Shown: positions 1-7,819, numbered from the stretch's first letter. The stretch is DNA of 12,955 nt from Streptomyces sp. NRRL S-31 (GCF_000718775.1 NZ_JOCB01000164.1:1-12955); one strand, 5' to 3'. A program made the numbers and translations. The notes: a model not told the origin generated them from the letters alone.

Positions 1-104
1 GTGACGACCAGTGCCGGCGGCAGGTCCCGCAGGCTCCCGGCGGTCGCGCGCAGCGGGGAGACGGTCTCCTCGGCCCGGGTCCGCGGGTCCGGCGCGTACA
101 GGGC
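1..104 (-). pseudogene. Alpha/beta-hydrolase (HSL-type esterase) fragment, 5' truncated, runs off left edge
   Basis: Reading the minus strand from 104 to 1 gives about 34 residues in one frame that resemble the segment before the catalytic Asp of hormone-sensitive-lipase-type esterases: DPRTRAEETVSPLRAT, then LRDLPPALVVT. In that family this is normally followed by a nucleotide-proximal Asp-containing turn, which would lie outside the window. Upstream of residue 104 the same frame becomes Arg/Cys-rich sequence unlike the family, and neither other minus frame supplies the expected preceding part. The gene therefore seems cut at about position 104 by deletion or insertion. The match is from memory of the family pattern and is short, so the call is moderate. 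The 3' part may be intact beyond the edge. Confidence 0.5.
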
Positions 105-344
105 GGCCGGGCGCCGGCGCCGGAGGCGACTGCACCGACACGAGTGACCAGCCTGGGACGAGTCGAGCGGGCGAGGGCACCAGCGCCGTCCTGATCCTTG
201 ACATTGCGTGCACACTCGGCGGCCGCCGAGCGGTGCGGCGCTTCCGCGGTTCGCCATTTGTGAGGGCCGCGCTGGTCACGGTCACGCTGGACGCACCCGA
301 GGCGCGGGCCCTGGCCGTGCTCCTCAGCCGACGTGACGCCCTCC

Positions 345-457
345 CCCGACAGGCGCCGCCATCGGGTTCCGAGAGTGCGGCGGTGCTCCCTCAGGCGAGC
401 GGCGAGGAAGCGCAGGGCAGAGCTGGACACGTCGACGCCGGACGGGTAGACAAGCAA
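345..457 (-). pseudogene. N-terminal remnant of an IS5-type (HTH_Tnp_4/DDE_Tnp_4-like) transposase
   Basis: From a TTG codon at 457-455 the minus strand reads MLVYPSGVDVSSSALRFLAA followed by RLREHRRTLGTRWRRLSG. This matches the characteristic start of a transposase family common in Streptomyces (LVYPSG...SS.LR.L...HRR..G.RWRRL), where the text normally continues into an HTH with GRQALL..AHLR. Here the similarity stops at about position 345 and no HTH or DDE domain follows in any minus frame. Only about 38 of an expected 250 or more residues remain, so this is a dead fragment. The DNA between 344 and 105 shows no recognisable continuation. The recognition is from memory of the family; a translated search would settle it. 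Confidence 0.6.
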
Positions 458-459
458 GC

Positions 460-514
460 GAAGCCTCTGGTGGACACGGTTCTCTTGGTCGAAAACCCAT
501 CTACCAGGGGCTTC
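460..514 (+). repeat. 15-bp imperfect inverted repeat (RNA hairpin) beside the transposase remnant
   Basis: Arms GAAGCCTCTGGTGGA (460-474) and TCTACCAGGGGCTTC (500-514) pair over all 15 positions in a plus-strand transcript, with two G-U wobbles. On the minus strand the same two positions are C-A mismatches, so the structure favours plus-strand RNA. The 25-nt loop contains a possible inner GGTT/AACC stem (478-481 with 494-497). The hairpin ends 3 nt upstream of the TTG start of the transposase remnant on the opposite strand, so it probably belongs to the leader of the former insertion element, perhaps as a structure that limits its expression. Confidence 0.6.
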
Positions 515-957
515 ATCTGTCTGTCATCCCAACTTCTCAGCTCACATGGGAGGTTGGAAAGAGCCTCAGTGGACCTGGAGGAGCTCGTTCCGCTAACCTG
601 CATCGCGCTACGAACACAAGACCTGGGGCCCACGAACGGAAGCCGTGGCAGTCGAGGCAGGCCGGACACAAACCGACCTCGAAATCGAAGCCCGAGTGGA
701 ACTCGCTTGGAAGCGTCGCGCAACAAGTCCTGAATTGCTTGTCCGGATCTCGACGCCCTTATTCGTGCCGCGACTGCAATTTGCGACCGGAGGCGCACCA
801 GTACAGAATAAGCGGGTCACCCCGCCCCTGACGGAGTGTCTGTTTCATTAGTTGACTTCCAACGTACCGAAATCCGCCTTAGGTGGATGCACTCAGCGTG
901 GTGCGTCAAGTGTGTCCGTGGCTCGCCTTCCCCCCCGCAAGCATTTCGGAGATTCCC
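515..957. other. Gene-free stretch upstream of the glycoside hydrolase
   Basis: No reading frame here shows actinobacterial GC3 bias or a recognisable domain, and base composition is lower in GC than the flanking genes, as expected for worn intergenic or former mobile DNA. The end of the stretch must hold the promoter of the glycoside hydrolase gene. A TTGACT hexamer lies at 852-857, but the nearest -10-like hexamer, TTAGGT at 879-884, is 21 nt away, so I do not call it a promoter. A CGGAGA ribosome binding site at 947-952 ends 5 nt before the ATG at 958. Confidence 0.5.
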
Positions 958-2613
958 ATGGCATTGTCACGCCGTACCTTCATCACTGCTGCCGCCAGCG
1001 GTTCGGCTGCCCTTGGCCTGTCCTCGCTCGGCCTCGGCGCCGGCACTGCACTCGCCGCCAGCGCTCCCGGCGATGTCGTCGGCAAGGTCACCGTCGGATA
1101 CCAGGGCTGGTTCGCCTGCCCCGGAGACGGTGCGCCGATCAACGCCTGGTGGCACTACAGCGCCAACGGCAGCCAGCACCCGTCGCCGTCGAACACCACC
1201 ATCGTGGCCTGGCCGGATGTGCGGGACTTCACCCACACCTACCAGACCGGTTATGCGGCCCTGGGCAATGGCCAGCCCGCCAAAGTCTTCTCGTCCTACG
1301 ACCAGCAGACAGTCGACACCCACTTCCTGTGGATGCAGCAGAACAACATCGACACCGCCGCCCTCCAGCGGTTCAATCCGGTCGGCGGCGAGGGCCCGAC
1401 CCGCGACGCCATGGCAGCCAAGGTCCGCAGCGCGGCCGAGTCCCACGGGCGGAAGTTCTACATCATGTACGACGTCAGCGACTGGACGGCCATGCAGTCC
1501 GAAATCAAAACGGACTGGACGAACAAGATGAAGGCTTACACCGCATCACCGGCCTACGCCCTGCAGAACGGCAAACCGGTCGTCTGCATCTGGGGTTTCG
1601 GCTTCAACGACGACCAGCGCCCCTTCAGCGCTTCCGCCTGCCTCGACGTCGTCAACTGGTTCAAAGACCAGGGGGTGTACCTCATCGGCGGTGTGCCCAC
1701 GTGGTGGCGAACCGGCGACCGCGACTCGCGCACCGGATTCCTCGACGTTTACCACGCGTTCCACATGCTCTCACCATGGATGGTCGGCCGGATCGGTAAC
1801 GTTTCCGACGCCGACAACTTCTACAACGTCGCAACGATCCCTGATCTCGCGGACTGCGCCGCGCATGGGATCGACTACCAGCCCTGCGTGCTGCCCGGCG
1901 CGGTCACACTGCGCCAGCGTGCCCACGGCGATTTCATGTGGCGACAGTTCTACAACCACGTGCGAGCCGGAGTGCAGAGCGTTTACATCTCGATGTTCGA
2001 CGAGTTCAACGAGGGCAACCAGATAGCGAAGACAGCCGAGAGCCAGGCATGGGTGCCCACCGATTCCGGCTTCCTCGCCCTCGATGAGGACGGCACGGCC
2101 TGCTCCTCGGACTACTACCTGCGTCTCACCGGCGACGGCGGCCGCATGCTGAAGCGTCAGATCCCACTCACCCCCACCCGTCCGACTCAACCCATGACCG
2201 GCGCAGGCGGTGGCACAAGCACGGTCATCAGCCTGCGCGCCCGAGCCAACAACCAGTACGTCACCGCAGAGAACGCCGGTGCTGCACCCCTGATCGCCAA
2301 CCGGGCGGTGGTCGGCCCCTGGGAACAGTTCGACCAGGTCGACGCCGGCGGCGGCAACATCGCACTGCGCGCCCACGCCAATAACCAGTACGTAAGTGCC
2401 GAAAACGCCGGCGCGGCAGCACTGGTCGCCAACCGAACTGCCGTCGGTGTGTGGGAGACCTTCCGACTCATCAGAAATGCCAACGGCACTGTCAGCCTGC
2501 GCGCACTGGCCAACAACCAGTACGTCAGCGCAGCCAACGCCGGCGCGGATCCGCTGATCGCCAACCGGACAGCCATCAGCACGGGGGAGCAGTTCGATCT
2601 GATCACCGCATGA
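958..2613 (+). CDS. Secreted GH71/GH99-like glycoside hydrolase with C-terminal fascin-like beta-trefoil repeats
   Basis: A 551-residue exported enzyme. The start at 958 is chosen because CGGAGA sits just upstream and the protein then begins with a twin-arginine signal: SRRTFI at residues 4-9, a hydrophobic Ala/Leu/Gly stretch, and an ALA-A cleavage site near residue 33. Residues 40-400 resemble the GH71/GH99-like TIM-barrel superfamily: VGYQGWFACPGDG near the mature N terminus, then FYIMYDVSDW, an IWGFGFND segment, and SMFDEFNEGNQ at 345-355, where D348, E349 and E352 are the likely active-site acids. After a Pro/Thr linker, three repeats starting at residues 424, 468 and 512 (exactly 44 residues apart) share the pattern LRA.ANNQYV.A.NAGA..L.ANR....WE.F. 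This is a fascin-like trefoil, probably for carbohydrate binding. Substrate is unknown; alpha-mannan or alpha-glucan are guesses from the superfamily. It is monocistronic and bounded by gene-free DNA. Confidence 0.88.
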   Translation: MALSRRTFITAAASGSAALGLSSLGLGAGTALAASAPGDVVGKVTVGYQGWFACPGDGAPINAWWHYSANGSQHPSPSNTTIVAWPDVRDFTHTYQTGYAALGNGQPAKVFSSYDQQTVDTHFLWMQQNNIDTAALQRFNPVGGEGPTRDAMAAKVRSAAESHGRKFYIMYDVSDWTAMQSEIKTDWTNKMKAYTASPAYALQNGKPVVCIWGFGFNDDQRPFSASACLDVVNWFKDQGVYLIGGVPTWWRTGDRDSRTGFLDVYHAFHMLSPWMVGRIGNVSDADNFYNVATIPDLADCAAHGIDYQPCVLPGAVTLRQRAHGDFMWRQFYNHVRAGVQSVYISMFDEFNEGNQIAKTAESQAWVPTDSGFLALDEDGTACSSDYYLRLTGDGGRMLKRQIPLTPTRPTQPMTGAGGGTSTVISLRARANNQYVTAENAGAAPLIANRAVVGPWEQFDQVDAGGGNIALRAHANNQYVSAENAGAAALVANRTAVGVWETFRLIRNANGTVSLRALANNQYVSAANAGADPLIANRTAISTGEQFDLITA

Positions 2614-2994
2614 CCACAGCCATCGACGCGATTGCACTTAAGGCACTGCCTGCGAGGGACCAGGAGAGAAGCGAATCGACTCTAGGATCGGATCAGGTGT
2701 CGAAAGCGCCTATCTGCGGTCCAACTCCTCCCTGCGGAAGTGAGGCACCACCGAGCGCTGCTCTGGCGGAGTTCTGCCGGATCGGGTGTCGGCTGCCTGC
2801 AAGGGGAGTCGGTTCGCCGCACAACTGCTGAAGCGAACAAAGGCCCCGTGCCCCCAGCATGACGGCCGGACTCTACGAAACTCGGGGCAGCTCACCCGCT
2901 GAACGAGCGCCGCCGCACCGCGGGCGGGGGGCCGCGCGGGCGCGGTGCCGTACACGCGGGGTGTTCCCGCGCCGGCCGCTCTCCGAGAGACGCC
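2614..2994. other. Gene-free stretch between glycoside hydrolase and lipoprotein
   Basis: No convincing gene. Open frames exist on both strands (for example minus 2710 onwards) but they lack clear GC3 bias, a ribosome binding site and recognisable domains. The last third is extremely GC-rich and carries an inverted repeat, listed separately. The promoter for the lipoprotein gene should lie here, but no -35/-10 pair can be pointed out with confidence. Confidence 0.5.
2915..2948 (+). terminator. GC-rich inverted repeat upstream of the lipoprotein gene
   Basis: Perfect 8-bp arms GCACCGCG (2915-2922) and CGCGGTGC (2941-2948) enclose 18 very G-rich bases. There is no T-tract, which is common for actinobacterial terminators. 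It lies about 300 nt past the hydrolase stop codon and 46 nt before the lipoprotein GTG, so it could end read-through transcription or act as leader structure of the lipoprotein mRNA. Function is inferred from structure only. Confidence 0.3.
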
Positions 2995-3588
2995 GTGCTC
3001 CTGGGGCCGCCGACGGCGGCCGCCCGGGAGGGGCGCCTTGCGGCCGGGGGCGGCCCGTCGCCCAAGACGTTGTTCCACGCACTTGCCGGTGCTCTGCCGG
3101 CTCTGGTGATTCTCGCCCTGTCCGGCTGCTCTTCCCACTGGGACTGCACCGACACGACCGCGGAGCGCGGTGAGGCCGGTGTCAGGGTGCGGGTCGAGGA
3201 CACGTCCGGGTGGCCTCTCGGCGTCATCGCCGAGGTCGTCGACTGGCGCCTTGAGCCCCACCCGCAGGTGTCCGACGAAGGAGACCAGGTCCCCTTCCAC
3301 TACCGCTTCGGCGTCGACGAGGGATCCGGCCCCGCGGTGGACGCCTGCGCGGTCGATGAGGAACGCGTGGCGTTGGGGTGCCGGACGGGCTACTCGGCCG
3401 AGGCTTTCGACCCGGACGGTGACCACATGGGCGGCGACTGGCTCACCGTCGAGCGCCCTGACCAGGTTGCCGGAGTCCTGTTGATCCCCAACGACCAGTC
3501 CTGCGACGGACGCGCCTGCGAGCAGGACGTCAAGGACGGTGGCGGACCGCATCCTCCGGAACCGGCCGGCGTGGGGGACCGACTGTGA
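2995..3588 (+). CDS. Uncharacterised Cys-rich lipoprotein
   Basis: A 197-residue protein starting at GTG 2995, with GAGAGA at 2985-2990 as a ribosome binding site. A rather long n-region containing K24 is followed by a hydrophobic stretch (residues 26-42) and a lipobox LSGC with Cys45 as the lipidated residue, so the mature protein should be anchored on the outer face of the membrane. An alternative TTG start at 3070 would leave the signal without a basic residue. The mature part is acidic and holds five more cysteines, spaced as CSSHWDC (the first being Cys45), DAC...LGC and SCDGRAC, suggesting disulfides. I do not recognise a family. It is convergent with the dehydrogenase gene, whose stop codon lies 42 nt away, so it is not part of the salvage operon. 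The opposite-strand frame over the same DNA was rejected because the signal and lipobox are found only here. Confidence 0.72.
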   Translation: MLLGPPTAAAREGRLAAGGGPSPKTLFHALAGALPALVILALSGCSSHWDCTDTTAERGEAGVRVRVEDTSGWPLGVIAEVVDWRLEPHPQVSDEGDQVPFHYRFGVDEGSGPAVDACAVDEERVALGCRTGYSAEAFDPDGDHMGGDWLTVERPDQVAGVLLIPNDQSCDGRACEQDVKDGGGPHPPEPAGVGDRL

Positions 3589-3602
3589 GATGCGGTGCCA
3601 CC

Positions 3603-3626
3603 CGGCCGGTGCCGGCCCGCCGGCCG
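3603..3626. terminator. Candidate bidirectional terminator between convergent genes
   Basis: Arms CGGCCGG (3603-3609) and CCGGCCG (3620-3626) form a 7-bp all-GC stem with a 10-nt loop, in the 42-bp gap between the converging stop codons of the lipoprotein (3588) and the dehydrogenase (3631). No T-run is present. Position rather than sequence is the main argument. Confidence 0.4.
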
Positions 3627-3630
3627 TCCC

Positions 3631-6513
3631 TCAGGACGTGGCCTCGTCCAGGAGTTCCAGGACGTGCCGGTAGGGGTGGCCCGTGGCCCGGGTCATTCCC
3701 AGCTCGCAGGTGCGGTTGCAGGAGGCGTACGCGTCGTACGTGCCCGCGTTCAGCTCGGCGGCCTGGGCGGCGACGGCGGACGCGGTGATCTCCGGGTGCA
3801 GCAGGCCCCGGTCCCCGGCGAACGCGCAGCAGCCCCAGTTGTCGGGCACGGTCACCTCGTCGCTCACCGCCGCGGCCACGGCGCGCAGGGCGGTCTCGAT
3901 GCCGAGGTGCACCGTGGAGCAGGTGGGGTGCAGGGCGAGGCTGCCCAGGCGCCGGGGTGCGGGCAGGGCGGGCAGCAGGTGCTCGGCGGCGAAGACGACG
4001 CTGTCGACGAAGCGCAGGGACGCGAAGCGGGCGCGGTCGGACTCCGGCAGGGCTTCGCGCAGTTGGTCCAGGCCGTGCGTGCAGGACGAGGCGTCGCACA
4101 CCACCGGCAGCCGGCCGTGCCCGCTCGCCTCCCACAGCGCTTCCAGGGTGTGGGCGGCCATGGTGCGGTACCCGGCCGTGTAGCCCTTGGACTGCCAGGG
4201 GGTGCCACAGCACAGCCCGTCCAGCCCGGCGGGCACGGTCACGGGAACCCCGGCCCGTGCGCACAGCCGCAGGAAGGCCCCGGCCGCGCCGGCCGCTCCT
4301 CCCGGGCTTCCCCCTCCGCCTTCCTCCGGTGCGAAGAGACTGCCGATGCACGCGGCGAAGAACACCGCGCGGGCCCCGGCCGGGTGGTGGGAGGCGGGGC
4401 GGGCGGGGCCGCCACGGGGGACGTCGTCGGACCAGGCCGGCACCAGCTCGCCCGCCCCGAGCCGGCGGAGCGCCCCGGTGGCGGAGCGCAGGACGGGGGA
4501 GGGGACGGCGTGGGCGGTGTTCAGGGCGGCGCGCACGGCCTTGACCGTGGTCCCCCAGTGCCGGGCCACCGTGTTTCCCGCGCGCTGGGCGACCGCGCCG
4601 TGCCGGTCGGCGCGCAGGCGTTTCATCACCGCCCCGGTGTCGATGGTGACCGGGCACGCGGTGACGCACAGGCTGTCGGCGGCGCAACTGTCGACGGCCG
4701 CGTAGCCGTAGTCCTCGGACAGCGCCCGCCGTCGCTCCTCGTCACCCGCCGCCGTGGCCAGCGCGATCTCGCGGCGCAGGGCGATGCGCTGCCGCGGGGT
4801 CGTGGTGGCGTCGGCGGTGGGGCACACCGGCTCGCAGTAGCCGCACTCGACGCACGCGTCGACGGCGGGGTCGACCTCCGGGATGCTCTTGAGGTTGCGC
4901 AGGTGCGCGCTCGCGTCGTCGGCCAGGAGCACACCCGGGTTGAGCACCCCGTGCGGGTCGCACAGCCGTTTCAGCTCGCGCATGACGTCGTACAACTCGT
5001 CGCCGTACTGCCGGCGCACGAACGGTGCCATGGCCCGCCCGGTGCCGTGCTCGGCCTTCAGCGTGCCCCCGGCCTCCAGGACGAGGTCGACCATCGCGTC
5101 GGTGAACCGGGCGTAGCGCTCGACCTCGGCGGCGGAGTCGAAGTCCTGGGTCAGCATGAAGTGCAGGTTGCCGTCGCGGGCGTGGCCGAAGATCACCGCG
5201 TCCTGGTAGCCGTACCGGTCGAAGAGCCCGGTCAGGCCCTCGCAGGTACGGGTCAGCCGGTCCATCGGCACCGCGATGTCCTCCAGCAGCGCGGTGGTGC
5301 CGGGGCGGCGCGCGCCCGCGACGGCGGTGTACAGGCCCTTGCGCAGGTGCCAGAGCCGGGCCCGCGGGCGCGGGTCGGCCACGAGCACGGTGTCGCTCAC
5401 CGTGGGCAGCCGGTCCAGGGCCGCCCGCGCGTCCGCCACCCGCTGCGCCAGCAGCCCGGGGTCCTCCTCGGCGAATTCCACCAGCAGGGCCGCGTGCTGC
5501 TCCACGCGCAGGCCGCGCACCTCGTCGACGGGGTCGGGGGACTGCTGGGCCACCCGGAGCGACGCCGCGTCGAGGAGTTCGGCGGTGCGGGCGCCGGCGG
5601 CGAGCAGCGCGGGCAGGGCGTCGGTGGCCTCCGCGAGGCCGGGCAGCACCAGCAGACCGGTGGCGGTGTGCGGCAGCAGGGGGACGGTGCGGAAGACGGC
5701 CTCCCCGACGAAGCCGAGGGTGCCCTCGCTGCCGATCATCAGGTGGGCGAGGATGTCGGCCGGTTCGTCGTGGTCCAGGAGCGAGTTGAGGCCGTAGCCC
5801 ATGGTGTTCTTCATCGAGAACAGCCGCTCGACGGTGGCGCGGGACCGGGCCGAACCGCGCACGCGGCTCCGCAGCCGCAGCAGGCCCGCGTGCAGTTCGG
5901 GTTCGCGGGCGCGCAGCGCCTGGTCCGCGTCGGGGAGCGCGGTGTCGACCACCGTGCCGGAGGGCAGCACGAACTGGAGGGATTCCATGGTCCGGTAGGC
6001 GTTGTCCCGGGTGCCGCAGTTCATGCCGCTGGAGTTGTTGGCGACCAGGCCGCCGATGGTGCAGGCGGACTCGCTGGCCGGGTCGGGGCCGAGCCGGCGT
6101 CCGTACCGGGCGAGCCGCGCGTTCACCTGCCGCACGGTCAGCCCCGGCTGCACCCGGACGCGCAGCCCGTCGTCGAGGACCTCGGCGCGGCGCCACGCGC
6201 TGCGGACGTCCACGAGGATGCCGTCGCCGCCCGCCTGCCCCGCGAGGCTGGTGCCGCCCGAGCGCAGGGTGAGCGGCAGCCCGGCCGCGCGGGCGCCGGC
6301 CATCAGGGCGCCCACCTCGGCCGCGGACACGGCACGCACCACCGCGCGCGGGGTGAACAGATACGGCGAGGCGTCGTGGGCAACGGCGACCCTGCGGGGG
6401 ACGTCGGTCGTGACCCTGGCCGGGTCGTCGACGCACGCGGACAGCAGCTCGGCCAGGCGGTCGGGCCGGTCCGGCGGGAGCGCGGCGGCGGAGGGGGCGG
6501 CGGAGGGGCTCAT
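3631..6513 (-). CDS. FAD-binding and Fe-S oxidoreductase, GlcD/Dld-II type; probable D-lactate dehydrogenase
   Basis: A 960-residue fusion of a flavin dehydrogenase and an iron-sulfur subunit. Residues 50-280 are the FAD-binding PCMH part (RSGGTSLAGQAGG at 84-96, ACTIGGLVANNSSGMNCG at 150-167, IGSEGTLGF at 260-268). Residues 285-530 are the FAD-oxidase C-terminal part, with GHARDGNLHF at 443-452 and AEHGTGR at 487-493. Two 4Fe-4S clusters follow (C554, C557, C560, C564 and C610, C616, C620), then two CCG-type cysteine domains (C722, C768-C769; C865, C895-C896, C932, C936). This layout fits Dld-II-type membrane-associated D-lactate or D-2-hydroxyacid dehydrogenases that pass electrons to quinone or cytochrome. 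It is the last gene of the minus-strand unit, starting 16 nt after the anmK stop; GAGGA lies close (3 nt) before the ATG. D-lactate is the expected substrate because MurQ, encoded in the same locus, releases it. A Gly/Ala-rich insert at 732-745 is unusual. Glycolate or another 2-hydroxyacid is the alternative. Confidence 0.88.
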   Translation of the reverse strand: MSPSAAPSAAALPPDRPDRLAELLSACVDDPARVTTDVPRRVAVAHDASPYLFTPRAVVRAVSAAEVGALMAGARAAGLPLTLRSGGTSLAGQAGGDGILVDVRSAWRRAEVLDDGLRVRVQPGLTVRQVNARLARYGRRLGPDPASESACTIGGLVANNSSGMNCGTRDNAYRTMESLQFVLPSGTVVDTALPDADQALRAREPELHAGLLRLRSRVRGSARSRATVERLFSMKNTMGYGLNSLLDHDEPADILAHLMIGSEGTLGFVGEAVFRTVPLLPHTATGLLVLPGLAEATDALPALLAAGARTAELLDAASLRVAQQSPDPVDEVRGLRVEQHAALLVEFAEEDPGLLAQRVADARAALDRLPTVSDTVLVADPRPRARLWHLRKGLYTAVAGARRPGTTALLEDIAVPMDRLTRTCEGLTGLFDRYGYQDAVIFGHARDGNLHFMLTQDFDSAAEVERYARFTDAMVDLVLEAGGTLKAEHGTGRAMAPFVRRQYGDELYDVMRELKRLCDPHGVLNPGVLLADDASAHLRNLKSIPEVDPAVDACVECGYCEPVCPTADATTTPRQRIALRREIALATAAGDEERRRALSEDYGYAAVDSCAADSLCVTACPVTIDTGAVMKRLRADRHGAVAQRAGNTVARHWGTTVKAVRAALNTAHAVPSPVLRSATGALRRLGAGELVPAWSDDVPRGGPARPASHHPAGARAVFFAACIGSLFAPEEGGGGSPGGAAGAAGAFLRLCARAGVPVTVPAGLDGLCCGTPWQSKGYTAGYRTMAAHTLEALWEASGHGRLPVVCDASSCTHGLDQLREALPESDRARFASLRFVDSVVFAAEHLLPALPAPRRLGSLALHPTCSTVHLGIETALRAVAAAVSDEVTVPDNWGCCAFAGDRGLLHPEITASAVAAQAAELNAGTYDAYASCNRTCELGMTRATGHPYRHVLELLDEATS

Positions 6514-6529
6514 GGGTCCTCGGGTGGGC

Positions 6530-7756
6530 TCAGACGATCCGCAGCAGGTGCGGCGGCTGGTCGACGGGTGCGGGCAGGCGCAGCGGCGCCCGGCCGGGGG
6601 TGATGCTGCCGAGCAGCGTGGCCCTGGCGGCGCCGGTGGCGGAGGGGTGGGTGCCGGGCAGGCCGTGGACCGTGAGGAAGCCCAGGACGGCGAAGGCCAG
6701 GGCCTCCTTGGCGTCGGAGGGCAGCCCGAGGTCGTCGCTGCGGCGCACCGGTACGCCGGGCAGCTCTTCGCCGATCATGCGCATGAGCACCGGGTTGCGG
6801 GTGCCGCCGCCGGAGGCGACGAGCTGGGTGACCCCGTGGGCCCGGCAGGCGTCGGCCACGGTCACCGCGGTCAGCCGGGCCAGCGTGGCCAGGACGTCGT
6901 CGGTGGCGGGCGTGGGTACGGCGTCCAGCGCCCGCAGCAGGTACGGCAGGTGGAAGTGCTCCTTGCCGGTGGTCTTCGGGGCGGGCCTGCGGTAGTAGGG
7001 GTCGGCCAGCAGGAAGCGGAGCAGTTCGGGGCTGACGTTTCCGGCGGCGGCCCGGCGTCCGTCCGCGTCGTAGGCGGCGCCGTCGCCGGTGAAGTGCCGT
7101 ACGGCCGCGTCGAGCAGGGCGTTGGCGGGGCCGGTGTCGAAGGCCAGCGGCTCGGCGCCGGGCGCGACGACGGTGACGTTGGCGATGCCGCCGAGGTTCA
7201 GCGCCGCCGGGGTGCCGGGCAGGGCGCGCAGCAGCAGGGTGTCGGGCAGACCGACCAGCGGGGCGCCCTGACCGCCGGCGGCGACGTCCCTGCTGCGCAG
7301 GTCGGAGACGACGGGCAGCCCGGTCCCCTCGGCGATCCAGGCCGGCTGGCCGAGTTGCAGGGTGCCGCGGACGATGCCGTCCTCCACCCAGTGGTGCAGG
7401 GTCTGGCCGTGCGAGACCACCAGGTCCGCCGCCCCCGCGCACAGCTCCCGCAGGGCACGCGCCGCCGCTCGGGCGAAGGTCTGCCCGATGCCGCTGTCCA
7501 GCGCGCAGACGGCCTGCGTGGTCGTGGCGGCCGGTGGCAGCGTGGCGGCGATCAGGGCGCGCAGGTCGTCGGGGTAGGGCACGGAGAGGTGTCCGAGGGG
7601 CCGCAGGAGCAGACTGTCGCCGTCCAGGGTGAGGTCGGCGGCGGCTGCCTCGATGGCGTCGTACGACGTGCCGGACATCAGCCCGATCACCCGCATGGCC
7701 CCTCCGGGACCGTCCACCGCCGGCTCGGCGGACGCGGTGCGCTGCGGCTGGGACAT
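6530..7756 (-). CDS. anmK: 1,6-anhydro-N-acetylmuramic acid kinase
   Basis: A 408-residue member of the AnmK family (ASKHA fold). It opens the anhydro ring of 1,6-anhydro-MurNAc and phosphorylates it with ATP, giving MurNAc-6-phosphate in the cytoplasm. Seen motifs: GLMSGTSYDAIEAA at 25-38 (phosphate-binding; most relatives have SLDGID here), VSHGQT at 114-119, LNLGGIAN at 186-193, AFDTGPANALLD at 205-216 with D207 matching the catalytic Asp of the family, ASGGGTRNP at 314-322, and SDAKEALAFAVL at 347-358. The start at 7756 has GGAGG 8 nt upstream (7765-7769). A second Met at residue 21 (7696) sits directly before the conserved MRVIGLMSGTS and could be the true start, since the first 20 residues are not part of the fold. 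It lies 63 nt after the symporter stop and 16 nt before the dehydrogenase, so co-transcription is likely. Confidence 0.93.
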   Translation of the reverse strand: MSQPQRTASAEPAVDGPGGAMRVIGLMSGTSYDAIEAAAADLTLDGDSLLLRPLGHLSVPYPDDLRALIAATLPPAATTTQAVCALDSGIGQTFARAAARALRELCAGAADLVVSHGQTLHHWVEDGIVRGTLQLGQPAWIAEGTGLPVVSDLRSRDVAAGGQGAPLVGLPDTLLLRALPGTPAALNLGGIANVTVVAPGAEPLAFDTGPANALLDAAVRHFTGDGAAYDADGRRAAAGNVSPELLRFLLADPYYRRPAPKTTGKEHFHLPYLLRALDAVPTPATDDVLATLARLTAVTVADACRAHGVTQLVASGGGTRNPVLMRMIGEELPGVPVRRSDDLGLPSDAKEALAFAVLGFLTVHGLPGTHPSATGAARATLLGSITPGRAPLRLPAPVDQPPHLLRIV

Positions 7757-7819
7757 GGTGCGTGCCTCCGGGAAGCGTGAGGGAAGGGAGTGGGTGCGGT
7801 CCTCGGTCGCCGGCCGGAC

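Noticed and set aside
128..143. A 16-bp sequence, GACTGCACCGACACGA, shared with 3142-3157 inside the lipoprotein gene
   Set aside because: Similarity ends immediately on both sides. With GC-biased composition a single 16-bp match in 13 kb can arise by chance.
198..203. A TTGACA hexamer resembling a -35 box
   Set aside because: No AT-containing -10 box follows at 16-19 nt; that position is GC-rich sequence.
11..733. A 240-residue plus-strand open frame at the left edge
   Set aside because: It has no recognisable domain and overlaps the better supported minus-strand esterase and transposase remnants. Composition of the second half is not actinobacterial coding.
2227..2610. Three regular repeats with 132-bp spacing as a possible CRISPR-like array
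   Set aside because: The repeats keep the reading frame and encode the three lobes of the trefoil domain. There are no identical short repeats with unique spacers.
2710..3552. A minus-strand open frame over the lipoprotein gene
   Set aside because: The plus strand has a signal helix, a lipobox and a ribosome binding site. The minus frame has no such support.
3595..6603. A 1002-residue open frame on the plus strand opposite the dehydrogenase
   Set aside because: Long antisense frames are expected in GC-rich DNA. It shows no domain, only Gly/Arg/Val-rich text, while the minus strand encodes conserved FAD and Fe-S motifs throughout.
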